From contig QMPS01000002.1 of the NCBI GenBank assembly GCA_003648675.1, positions 1 to 16,213 of the forward strand: 16,213 bases of DNA, written 5' to 3'. Every line of letters starts with the position of its first letter. Position 1 is the stretch's first letter. Shown piece by piece: positions 1-6,835 of this stretch. A program made the translations under genes and the position numbers. This stretch comes from Aquificota bacterium (lineage in GTDB: Bacteria > Thermosulfidibacterota > Thermosulfidibacteria > Thermosulfidibacterales > B14-G1). The notes below the pieces were generated by a model. It was not told the DNA's origin, ran no database searches, and saw nothing but the letters and a program-made list of their open reading frames with translations.

Positions 1-542
1 CCTAGGGGGATGGGCAGCCCCGTTTCCTTCTCCCATTCTTCCCCCAGATCTGCTAAACGCCTCAGTCCGTGGAAGGGATAGGTGAATCTCCCTTCGTGGA
101 TGATGAGTCCTACTTCTGCCTCTCCCCGAGCTAGGGCGGGCATGATTTGGTCGTAGCGCATAACCACCAGATCTTCTACGTGAGGATAGAGGATTTTGAG
201 GAGGAGAGTGGCTGTGGTGTGGATGCCGGGTACCACTACCCTTTTTACTTCCCCCATGGTGATCTGTTGAAATCTAGTGACTAAAAGGGGTCCACATCCC
301 CTTCCCAGAGCGGCTCCTGTTTCCAGGAGCACATAGGAGTCCAGGATGTATCCCAGGGTATGAAAGGAGATCTTGCTCACGTCCAAGGCTCTTCTCATGA
401 CTAGGGAGTTGAGCTCCTCCACATCCCTGATCACCAGATCCAGCGCCAGTCCCAGTGGTCTGACCCTCTTTTGGGCCAAGGCGTAGAATATGAAGGTATC
501 ATTGGGGCAAGGTGAAAAACCCAGCGTTAGCCTCCTCTCCAC
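1..542 (-). CDS. mqnD: 1,4-dihydroxy-6-naphthoate synthase MqnD (partial, C-terminus off the left edge)
   Basis: MqnD releases 1,4-dihydroxy-6-naphthoate from cyclic dehypoxanthinyl futalosine in the cytoplasmic futalosine route to menaquinone. Hand translation of the minus strand gives 180 codons starting VERRLTLGFSPCPNDTFIFY. The SPCPNDTF signature near the N-terminus is the MqnD hallmark and separates it from the paralogue MqnA. Later come a KISFHTLGYIL segment, GIHTTATLLLK (ligand-loop region of this periplasmic-binding-protein-like fold), IIHEGRFTY and a final TGLPIPL. The family is about 270-290 residues, so roughly 90-100 residues are missing beyond base 1. The start is GTG at 542-540, preceded by a perfect AAGGAGG seven bases upstream. 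It is transcribed away from the sulfate-activation unit, with 217 bp between the divergent starts. The call is firm; expression signals are not clear. Confidence 0.93.
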   Translation of the reverse strand, partial: MERRLTLGFSPCPNDTFIFYALAQKRVRPLGLALDLVIRDVEELNSLVMRRALDVSKISFHTLGYILDSYVLLETGAALGRGCGPLLVTRFQQITMGEVKRVVVPGIHTTATLLLKILYPHVEDLVVMRYDQIMPALARGEAEVGLIIHEGRFTYPFHGLRRLADLGEEWEKETGLPIPL

Positions 543-574
543 GAGTTCGCCTCCTTGGCGCCGGATTTTACAGG

Positions 575-640
575 CATTGGCAGGACATAGGAAGACCTAT
601 TGCTCGGAGAGGGTTCGGAATGTAATAAACTCTGCCAATG
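575..640. repeat. 9-bp inverted repeat in the mqnD / DUF2061 divergent intergenic region
   Basis: CATTGGCAG at 575-583 is matched exactly in reverse complement by CTGCCAATG at 632-640, with 48 bases between the arms. It lies between two divergently transcribed genes, where a shared operator would sit, but a chance match of this length cannot be excluded. No regulator is identified. Confidence 0.35.
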
Positions 641-692
641 TCGATTCTTTGGAAAGAAGGCAGTAAGAGGCTGGCGGAGCTGGTAGTGGCAC

Positions 693-725
693 TTGACAGG
701 TACTATCATATCTATTCTGTATAAG
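693..725 (+). promoter_or_regulatory. Candidate promoter of the sulfate-activation unit
   Basis: A perfect -35 box TTGACA lies at 693-698. The best -10 candidates are TATAAG at 720-725 (five of six matches, but a 21-base spacer) and TATTCT at 713-718 (four of six, 14-base spacer); neither has ideal spacing. The position, 35-65 bases upstream of the first gene start, is right for the operon promoter. The -35 is convincing and the -10 is not settled. Confidence 0.4.
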
Positions 726-759
726 GCCTTGAGCCTTTTTTGGGGGGTTGAGAGGGAAG

Positions 760-1056
760 ATGGAAGATTACCGGGTGAGAAGCATAGTGAAAACAATCAG
801 CTGGAGGGTCTTGGCCACCCTGGCCACCATGTTCATCGTCTTTGCCTTCACGGGGAAGGCCAAGCTCTCTGTGGGAATAGGCCTAGTGGAAGCTGTGTCC
901 AAAATGGTTCTCTATTATCTGCATGAGCGGACTTGGGGAAAGATATCCTGGGGCAAATTGAAACACCCCTTGGCTGATCTGGTTTTAAAGAAGGAACTCA
1001 CTCCCGAAGACAAAGAACTCATCCAGCAGAGGCTTAAAGAGCTGGGCTACATGTAG
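760..1056 (+). CDS. DUF2061 family small membrane protein
   Basis: This 98-residue protein matches the DUF2061 pattern: a basic N-terminus (YRVRSIVKTISWR, residues 4-16), two hydrophobic segments at about 17-31 and 34-54, and the conserved YLHERTWGKISWG block at about 53-65. Biochemical function is unknown; it is probably an inner-membrane protein. After the membrane part comes an acidic, helical tail ending RLKELGYM, which closely resembles the end of CysD (KLRALGYM) in the same operon. I chose ATG at 760, preceded by AGAGGG; an upstream TTG at 748 would add four residues with a poorer ribosome site. It is the first gene of the unit, with only 11 bases to the phosphodiesterase gene. A role in docking sulfate-activation enzymes to the membrane is inferred from the shared tail and position only. 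Confidence 0.82.
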   Translation: MEDYRVRSIVKTISWRVLATLATMFIVFAFTGKAKLSVGIGLVEAVSKMVLYYLHERTWGKISWGKLKHPLADLVLKKELTPEDKELIQQRLKELGYM

Positions 1057-1067
1057 AGGAGAGACGG

Positions 1068-2420
1068 ATGGAAGGGAAAAAGGTCTTGGTAGTGGGAATA
1101 GACGGTGTGCCTTACACTTTGGTGGGGGAGTACGTGGAAAGGGGTTACATGCCCCATTTGAAAGCCATTCTGGAGGAAGGTTACAAGCTCCACCAAATGG
1201 ATGCCTCTTTACCTGATATCTCCTCCGTATCGTGGACTACCTTCCTAACAGGAGTAAACCCGGCAGAGCACAGTATCTATGGGTTCATCCATTTAGACAG
1301 GAGGGACTACAGTCTCCGCTTTCCCAATTCGGGCAATGTGATGGCTCCTACCTTTTTCCAGATTCTAGGACTGGATACAGCGGGGAAGAGTTCGTCCCTA
1401 GCAAATAAGTATCTTCCCAGGTTCAAAGAGCCTAGGACCTCTATTGTGGTGAACGTTCCCCATACCTATCCTGCATACCCCATGAACGGAGTGCTCGTCT
1501 CGGGTTTCGTGGCTTTGGACCTGGCCAGGGCTGTCTATCCGCCGGTTTTAGCCTCTACCCTGAAGAGGATGGGGTATGTGATTGACGTGGATCCAAGCAA
1601 AGGCCACAGAGACAGGGCGGGTTTCTTGGAAGATCTCTTCCATGCCTTGGACAAAAGGCGAGAGGCCTTTGATCTCTTTTTCAAAGGTAAATGGGACCTC
1701 TTTGTGGCGTGCATAACGGAGACAGATCGGTTGCATCATTTCTTCTTCGATGCTGCTCTAGATGAAGCTCATCCTTACCACGGGGCTTTTGTCGATTTTT
1801 ACAAAAAGCTGGACGATCTTGTAGGTCATTTCTACGATATGTTTCTTGAAAGGCATGGCGGTCAGGGCTTCTTTATGATTTTGTCCGATCATGGGTTCGC
1901 AACGCTCAGGAAAGAGGTGAACATCAATAGATTCTTAGAAGAGGCCGGTTTTCTGAAACTGAAGGAGGAGGGAGAGCGGTACGAGAGGATAGCCTTGGGT
2001 ACCAAGGCCTTTGCTTTGGATCCCTGCCGTGTTTATCTGCATTACAAAGATCAGTATCCTTTGGGCGAGGTGGGGGAAGGGGAAGCTGAAAGCCATTTGG
2101 AGGAGTTGACCGACCTATTTCGAAACCTGAGGAACGATGATGGAAGCCCGATTATTAGAGCTATCTACAGAAAGGAAGAGATATACCAGGGGCCTTTTCT
2201 GGACGATGCTCCTGACCTTCTCTGTCTCCCTGTGGATGGCTATGATTTGAAGGGCAGAATTGGTGCGGGGACGGTGTTTGCTGATAGCGTCTTTGCAGGT
2301 ATGCACAATCAACATGACGCCATGCTTATATTGCCGGAGGAGAAGGATTTCGGCGATAAGCCCCAGATAGGAGATCTGGCAGGCTTGTTATTAGACCATT
2401 TTTGTGGGGAGGATCTTTGA
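1068..2420 (+). CDS. Type I phosphodiesterase / nucleotide pyrophosphatase family protein (alkaline phosphatase superfamily)
   Basis: This 450-residue protein belongs to the metal-dependent alkaline-phosphatase superfamily, in the branch with nucleotide pyrophosphatases. Visible ligands follow the family order: D12 in GIDG, a nucleophile position at S52 (ten residues before the G of FLTG, where NPP enzymes have Thr), D220 and H224 in TETDRLHHF, D274/H275 in SDHGF, and H413 in GMHNQHD. There is no signal peptide or membrane helix, so it is predicted cytoplasmic. The start ATG has GAGGAG upstream. Its TGA overlaps the cysD ATG by one base (TGATG), so the two are translationally coupled. Superfamily members hydrolyse phosphodiesters or pyrophosphates; the neighbours make an APS-related substrate or product plausible, but specificity cannot be read from the sequence. 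Confidence 0.85.
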   Translation: MEGKKVLVVGIDGVPYTLVGEYVERGYMPHLKAILEEGYKLHQMDASLPDISSVSWTTFLTGVNPAEHSIYGFIHLDRRDYSLRFPNSGNVMAPTFFQILGLDTAGKSSSLANKYLPRFKEPRTSIVVNVPHTYPAYPMNGVLVSGFVALDLARAVYPPVLASTLKRMGYVIDVDPSKGHRDRAGFLEDLFHALDKRREAFDLFFKGKWDLFVACITETDRLHHFFFDAALDEAHPYHGAFVDFYKKLDDLVGHFYDMFLERHGGQGFFMILSDHGFATLRKEVNINRFLEEAGFLKLKEEGERYERIALGTKAFALDPCRVYLHYKDQYPLGEVGEGEAESHLEELTDLFRNLRNDDGSPIIRAIYRKEEIYQGPFLDDAPDLLCLPVDGYDLKGRIGAGTVFADSVFAGMHNQHDAMLILPEEKDFGDKPQIGDLAGLLLDHFCGEDL

Positions 2421-3223
2421 TGGATCATTTGGATCAGTTGGAGAGTAAGAGCATCTATATCATCAGGGAGGCCTATTATAGATTCAAGGACATTGCCATG
2501 CTCTGGTCTGTGGGTAAGGACTCTACAACATTGCTTTGGCTGTGCCGGAAAGCCTTTTTTGGTAAAGTTCCCTTTCCAATAATCCACATCGACACTGGCT
2601 ACAAGTTTCCCGAGATGTACGAGTTCAGGGATAGATTGGCCAGAGAATGGGGGTTGAATCTAATAGTTGGTAGAAATGAGGAGAAGATTAAAGAAGGTAT
2701 GGGACCTTTTAAAGGAAGCAAGCTGGAGTGTTGTACTGAGCTAAAGACCAATGCTCTCAAACAGGTGATAGCCAAGTACGGGCTTAAAGCCATCTTGTTA
2801 GGCATCAGGAGAGACGAGCACGGCATCAGGGCCAAAGAGAGATACTTCTCTCCTAGAGACACCCAGTTCAAGTGGAACTACGAGGACCAGCCCGCTGAAA
2901 TTTGGGACCAGTACAAGTCCAAGGTGGAGGAGGAGGAACACTTCAGGATTCATCCTCTCCTTCATTTCACCGAGTTGGACGTGTGGGAGTACGTGAAGAG
3001 GGAGAATATCCCTATAGTGGAGCTCTACTTCGCTAAGGACGGCAAGAGGTTCAGGAGTATTGGATGTGTCCCTTGTTGTAGCCCCATAGAGTCCAACGCC
3101 AGTAGCGTGGATGAGATTATAGAGGAGCTGAAGATCTCTAAAACCCCTGAAAGGGCGGGAAGGGCCCAGGACAAGGAAGACACTTACACCATGCAAAAAC
3201 TGAGAGCCCTGGGTTACATGTGA
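2420..3223 (+). CDS. cysD: Sulfate adenylyltransferase subunit 2 (CysD)
   Basis: CysD is the catalytic subunit of ATP sulfurylase: with CysN it makes adenosine 5'-phosphosulfate (APS) from ATP and sulfate. The 267-residue protein has the PP-loop SVGKDS (residues 30-35), HIDTGYKFPEMYEFRDRL, GIRRDEHGIRAKERYFSPRD (about 128-147), the ELDVWEYV segment and the C-terminal TPERAGRAQDKE block. It is shorter than E. coli CysD (about 300). It carries ECC (C104-C105) and GCVPCC (C216, C219, C220), the CC...CxxC pattern of APS reductases that bind a [4Fe-4S] cluster; the remaining sequence is clearly CysD and not reductase. The ATG at 2420 is chosen over an upstream GTG at 2402 because GGGGAGGA sits eight bases before it. 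The tail ends KLRALGYM. cysN follows 24 bases downstream. Confidence 0.93.
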   Translation: MDHLDQLESKSIYIIREAYYRFKDIAMLWSVGKDSTTLLWLCRKAFFGKVPFPIIHIDTGYKFPEMYEFRDRLAREWGLNLIVGRNEEKIKEGMGPFKGSKLECCTELKTNALKQVIAKYGLKAILLGIRRDEHGIRAKERYFSPRDTQFKWNYEDQPAEIWDQYKSKVEEEEHFRIHPLLHFTELDVWEYVKRENIPIVELYFAKDGKRFRSIGCVPCCSPIESNASSVDEIIEELKISKTPERAGRAQDKEDTYTMQKLRALGYM

Positions 3224-3247
3224 GTCTCAAGGGAGAAGGAGGAAGCC

Positions 3248-4477
3248 TTGACGGATGACAGCCTTAAATTCGTGATAGTGGGCCACGTGGACCACGGTAA
3301 AAGCACCCTCATTGGTAGGCTATTGTACGATACCAGCAGCCTGCCCGAGGAGAAGTTTGAAGAGATAAGGGCCACATCGGAGATCCTGGGGAAGGAAGTG
3401 GAATTTGCCTTTCTCATGGACGCCCTCAAAGAGGAGAGGGAGAGGGGGATCACCATAGATACAGCCCAGATCTTCTTCCGTACTCCCGAGAGGACCTATG
3501 TCATCATAGACGCTCCTGGGCACAAAGAGTTTATCAAGAATATGATCACGGGCGCTAGCCAGGCCGAGGCAGCTGTCCTCATAGTAGACGCCGACGAAGG
3601 TGTTAGAGAGCAGACCAAACGCCATGGTTATCTCCTCTCCATGCTGGGGCTCAGGCAGGTCTGTGTGGTGATCAACAAGATGGATCTGGTGGGCTATTCC
3701 AGGGAGAGGTTTGAGGAGGTTAAGGGGGATATCGCAGCCTATCTGTCTGATCTGGGCATATTCCCTTCCTTTGTTATTCCCATCTCGGCTTTGAGGGGCG
3801 ATAATGTGGCCTCTCCATCGCCCAATCTCAAGTGGTATTCTGGCCCCACCGTTTTAGAGGCTCTGGGCACTTTCGAGGGTATTAAGATTGAGAAAAGGCC
3901 CTTCCGTTTTCCCGTCCAGGACGTCTATCAGGTAGACGGCAAGAGCATTCTCGTGGGCAGGGTGGAGTCGGGAGAGGTTAGGAGGGGCCAGAAGGTGGTG
4001 GTGACCGGTAAAGGGGAGGAAACTTCTGTGGTCTCCATAGAAAAGTTCCTGGTGGAGAATCCCGAGAAGGCTCAGTACGGCGAGTCTATAGGCCTTTGTC
4101 TGAAGCGTCAGGAGGGGATAGGCAGGGGAGATGTCATTGCCTCGGAGCCCTTGCCCCGGGCTACCGACACCCTCAGGGGCAGTATCTTTTGGATGGAAAA
4201 CCTCCCTTACAGGAAAGGTGACAAAGTGGCCTTCAGGTGCGTTACCCAGGAGGCAGAGGGGGAGATTGAGGAGATCCTCAGAAAGTACGACCCTGCTTCC
4301 ATGGAGAAGAAGGAGGAAGGGGCTCAAGAAATCCTGCCCGCCGAGGTGGCCGAGGTGGTGATCAAACTGGATCATCCCGTGCTGGTGGATCCCTTCTCCT
4401 TCATTCCCGAGATGGGCAGGTTTGTCATTGAGGTAGGGGGTATTCCCGTAGCGGGGGGCATAGTCTCCGAGGGGTGA
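3248..4477 (+). CDS. cysN: Sulfate adenylyltransferase subunit 1, GTPase (CysN)
   Basis: CysN is the EF-Tu-like GTPase that couples GTP hydrolysis to APS synthesis by CysD. The 409-residue protein has all GTPase motifs: P-loop GHVDHGKS (12-19), GITID (67-71), DAPGH (88-92), NKMD (143-146) and ISAL (179-182), followed by the two beta-barrel domains. It ends directly after the third domain, so there is no fused APS kinase (CysC) as in CysNC proteins. The start is TTG at 3248, justified by a perfect AAGGAGG at 3236-3242 and by alignment of the P-loop 12 residues in. It is the last gene of the unit and converges on the minus-strand sulfatase-like gene 31 bases away. EF-Tu/EF-1A-like proteins resemble it, but the cysD neighbour and the CysN-type GRLLYD and [14 protein letters not shown] segments settle the call. 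Confidence 0.95.
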   Translation: MTDDSLKFVIVGHVDHGKSTLIGRLLYDTSSLPEEKFEEIRATSEILGKEVEFAFLMDALKEERERGITIDTAQIFFRTPERTYVIIDAPGHKEFIKNMITGASQAEAAVLIVDADEGVREQTKRHGYLLSMLGLRQVCVVINKMDLVGYSRERFEEVKGDIAAYLSDLGIFPSFVIPISALRGDNVASPSPNLKWYSGPTVLEALGTFEGIKIEKRPFRFPVQDVYQVDGKSILVGRVESGEVRRGQKVVVTGKGEETSVVSIEKFLVENPEKAQYGESIGLCLKRQEGIGRGDVIASEPLPRATDTLRGSIFWMENLPYRKGDKVAFRCVTQEAEGEIEEILRKYDPASMEKKEEGAQEILPAEVAEVVIKLDHPVLVDPFSFIPEMGRFVIEVGGIPVAGGIVSEG

Positions 4478-4480
4478 GAT

Positions 4481-4503
4481 GCCTCTTGGAGGCTTTCTCT
4501 TTC
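4481..4503 (+). terminator. Weak candidate terminator after cysN
   Basis: GCCTC at 4481-4485 and GAGGC at 4489-4493 form a five-pair stem with a TTG loop, followed by the pyrimidine-rich TTTCTCTTTC. It starts three bases after the cysN stop and lies between convergent genes. The stem is short, so efficiency is doubtful. Confidence 0.35.
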
Positions 4504-4508
4504 TGGAT

Positions 4509-5927
4509 TTAGGAAAAGAGACCCTCTTCTGTTCCATCTTTCAGGGGCACGGGGCGGTAGTTGAGCTCCTTTTTGAGGAACTCCAGGAGTTCCTTCAGCA
4601 GGGTGGCCTTCTCAGGGTCTGGCGACTCCAGGGGCTGGTTTTCGTAGAAGTCTCTGTTCAGATCGAAAATCTCGGTAGATCCGTCCATGCGCTGGGTGAT
4701 TTTCCAGAAATCCCGGGTGATGACGGACATCATGGGCTGCATATTCCGGTCTGGATTGAGTGATGGAATGTATTTTTTGATTCTTGTGATCTTGTGATTC
4801 ACATCAAGGCTTTGAACTATGGCGAATTTTCTGTCTGTGTTGCTCAGTAATGACGCGGAGCTTCTAGGTGAGGGATAGGGTGAATCTGTTATGTCAAGAA
4901 TCGTGGCGAAGATATCGTTTATCTGGCATAACTTAGTAATTTCTCCCTGGATGTCCCAGTCTTCTGGCCATTTCACTAACAATGGGATGTGGACTAAGTC
5001 ATTGTATGTTGTGAACATGTGGGCGTAGCTACCATGCTCGCCGTGCAGGTCACCATGGTCTGATGTTATGAAGATTATTCCATCTTCCCAAATGTCTATC
5101 AGTTGTTTGAGAACTTTGTCTAGGTATAGTATCTCTTCGTCGTATAGATCTGAAATGCATTTCAGATCTTCATCAGTCCACTTTCCGCTATAGAAATTCT
5201 GGACTTCAGAGGTTTTTATGTGTTTTCTGTTTTCGGTGTATCTACCCCTCGTTCCCAGAGGAGGGTTGTAATTGTGGTGCGTTTGCATAATATTAGCAAA
5301 CACAAACAGTGGAAGATCTCTTTTTTTCTCCTTTGTTTTCCTTATGATCTTTACGGTCTTGTTTGTCAGAGGGGTAGAATTTCTCACAGGGTTTATCCAT
5401 CTTCTGAAAACCTTGTTTATGATCAATCCTGCCGTTTCAGCTGGGTGAGTGACGATGTTTCCCTTTATCTCTTCCATCAAGCTTTTGAATTTGCCCTTTT
5501 TGTATATGTTACTTTTGAATCTGCTCTCCATCTGGGTCATAATCATATTGCTGGGTATTAGTCCGTAGATCTCATAGAAATCAGTCCACCCTTCAACGAA
5601 GGATCTGTGGACAATGTGATTGCTGGAGATGCCTACGGTGATATATCCCAGTTCTCTAAGAATCTCCACGAAAGAGACCCTGTCTAGCCTAAGCTTTACG
5701 CCGTCTGCGCCATGTTCGCTAGGATACAGCCCGGTGAACATGGAGGCATGGGAGGGAAGAGTCCAGGGAGCGGTGGAGAAGCAGTATTTGTACATCGCCC
5801 ACTTCTCTTCCTCCACTACCCGTTCTAAGAGGGGAGAGGTCTTTCGCTGGTACCCATACATGGGGAGGTGCTTTGCCCCCAGACTATCACAGACTATGAG
5901 TAGGATATCGGGAAGCTTTTTAGCCAA
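4509..5927 (-). CDS. Sulfatase-fold enzyme (PF00884-like) with Thr at the catalytic position
   Basis: This 472-residue alkaline-phosphatase-superfamily protein resembles sulfatases. Visible are the N-terminal metal ligand in IVCDSLGAKH (D14), WTLPSHASMFTGLYP (55-69), MQTHHNYNPP (214-223) and ITSDHGDLHGEHG (288-299; D290/H291) with H303. Formylglycine sulfatases need Cys or Ser two residues before the P of CxPxR; here that residue is T56, giving T-L-P-S-H. Classical sulfatase activity is therefore unlikely; a Thr nucleophile, as in phosphoethanolamine transferases or phosphodiesterases, fits better. No signal peptide or membrane helix is seen. The start is TTG at 5927 with GAGGGG eight bases upstream. 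It is a paralogue of the protein at 6836-8128. The middle of the gene is AT-rich while both ends are GC-rich. The true substrate is unknown. Confidence 0.85.
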   Translation of the reverse strand: MAKKLPDILLIVCDSLGAKHLPMYGYQRKTSPLLERVVEEEKWAMYKYCFSTAPWTLPSHASMFTGLYPSEHGADGVKLRLDRVSFVEILRELGYITVGISSNHIVHRSFVEGWTDFYEIYGLIPSNMIMTQMESRFKSNIYKKGKFKSLMEEIKGNIVTHPAETAGLIINKVFRRWINPVRNSTPLTNKTVKIIRKTKEKKRDLPLFVFANIMQTHHNYNPPLGTRGRYTENRKHIKTSEVQNFYSGKWTDEDLKCISDLYDEEILYLDKVLKQLIDIWEDGIIFITSDHGDLHGEHGSYAHMFTTYNDLVHIPLLVKWPEDWDIQGEITKLCQINDIFATILDITDSPYPSPRSSASLLSNTDRKFAIVQSLDVNHKITRIKKYIPSLNPDRNMQPMMSVITRDFWKITQRMDGSTEIFDLNRDFYENQPLESPDPEKATLLKELLEFLKKELNYRPVPLKDGTEEGLFS

Positions 5928-5966
5928 GGTTTTACCCCTCTTTGGTTTCCCTTGTTTCGGGGGTGC

Positions 5967-5995
5967 ATACTATCCAAGGACCGTCCCCCTTTCAA
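5967..5995 (-). promoter_or_regulatory. Candidate promoter for the minus-strand sulfatase-like gene
   Basis: Read on the minus strand, TTGAAA (5995-5990, five of six -35 matches) and TAGTAT (5972-5967, four of six -10 matches) are separated by exactly 17 bases. A start near 5960 would leave a leader of about 33 bases before the TTG start codon. Confidence 0.45.
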
Positions 5996-6057
5996 GTTGT
6001 ACTCTAGAGCGCAGCCAGTGGGCTCTTCTTGGAGAGGGTGATCCATGGAGGATTCCG

Positions 6058-6086
6058 TTGACTATTCTCAGGTGAGGGACTATTAA
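6058..6086 (+). promoter_or_regulatory. Candidate promoter for the CysD-like / sulfatase-like / glycosyltransferase unit
   Basis: TTGACT (6058-6063, five of six -35 matches) and TATTAA (6081-6086, four of six -10 matches) are separated by 17 bases. Transcription would start near 6093, leaving a leader of about 115 bases before the ATG at 6208. This is a pattern match only. Confidence 0.45.
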
Positions 6087-6207
6087 CTACTGAGCAATTG
6101 GCCGAGATAGTGATTGGGTTGTATGAGAATAGGATTGTATGTGCAGCCCGCTTGTGAGGACTGGATTAGGGATTTCGGTTTCAGTAGGACACGGAGGGCG
6201 TGTTAAT

Positions 6208-6783
6208 ATGAAAGAGAAATGGGAGGGTGCATTAAAGATTGTAAGAGAACACTCAACTGATTCTGCTATTTTTTTCACGTGTGATAAGGAGTCAACTTTA
6301 CTTTTGGAACTTAGAATGGGATTGGACATACCTGTGCTGTTTGTTGATACAGGCCTTTACCAGGATGAGATATATCAGTATCTCAAGACGGCTGAAGAGC
6401 ATTGGAAGTTCAAAACTGTGATCCTGAAAAATGAGAAGGTGATCGGAGAAAGCTCCGCTTCTGGCAAAGAGGATTGTTATGTATTGTTGAGGGATAAAAT
6501 CATTCTTCCTTATCTTTTGGAAAAGGGTATAAAGACCCTTATTGAACCGTTAAAAGGGGATGAGAGGCTGAAGAAAGATAGGGTAATAAGAGTGTTTCCC
6601 CTGTCGGGTTTCTCGGATTTAGATGTATGGCGAGTTATAAAGGACAGGGGTATTCCTTATTGTGAGCTTTACAATAAGGGCTTTCGTGACGTAGGATGCG
6701 AACCCTGTTCAGCCTCGGAGAAGCAAGAAGATGTGGACCGGGAAGAGGTCCAGAGAAGGCTTAAAGCTCTTGGTTATCTCTAG
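6208..6783 (+). CDS. Short CysD / PAPS-reductase-family protein with a degenerate PP-loop
   Basis: This 191-residue protein aligns with the CysD/CysH family over its whole length: VLFVDTGLYQDEIYQYL (43-59), RVIRVFPLSGFSDLDVWRVI (125-144), GIPYCELYNKGFRDVGCEPC (148-167) and a tail ending RRLKALGYL. The nucleotide-binding loop, SVGKDS in the neighbouring CysD, reads TCDKES (24-29), losing the glycine before Lys. The region corresponding to CysD's GIRRDEHGIRAKERYF is mostly deleted. The CC pair is reduced to one cysteine (C90), but CxxC (C164, C167) is kept. Normal APS/PAPS chemistry is therefore doubtful; a regulatory, scaffolding or altered-specificity role is possible. I chose ATG 6208, with GGAGGG upstream, over an in-frame 6139 start that adds unlike sequence. 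It is AT-rich, is flanked by the two sulfatase-like paralogues and opens the plus-strand unit. Function is unknown. Confidence 0.8.
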   Translation: MKEKWEGALKIVREHSTDSAIFFTCDKESTLLLELRMGLDIPVLFVDTGLYQDEIYQYLKTAEEHWKFKTVILKNEKVIGESSASGKEDCYVLLRDKIILPYLLEKGIKTLIEPLKGDERLKKDRVIRVFPLSGFSDLDVWRVIKDRGIPYCELYNKGFRDVGCEPCSASEKQEDVDREEVQRRLKALGYL

Positions 6784-6835
6784 AGGTTTCTTGGAGTAGT
6801 GGAGCCTACCCGCCATTTGAATGTAGGGTAATAAG

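Noticed and set aside
527..796. 89-codon minus-strand open frame over the mqnD start and intergenic region
   Set aside because: It overlaps the mqnD N-terminus in another frame and runs through the divergent promoter region; mqnD itself has the perfect ribosome site and conserved motif.
3854..4537. Long minus-strand open frame opposite cysN
   Set aside because: It is antisense to the fully conserved GTPase gene, has low-complexity unlike-protein sequence and no ribosome site.
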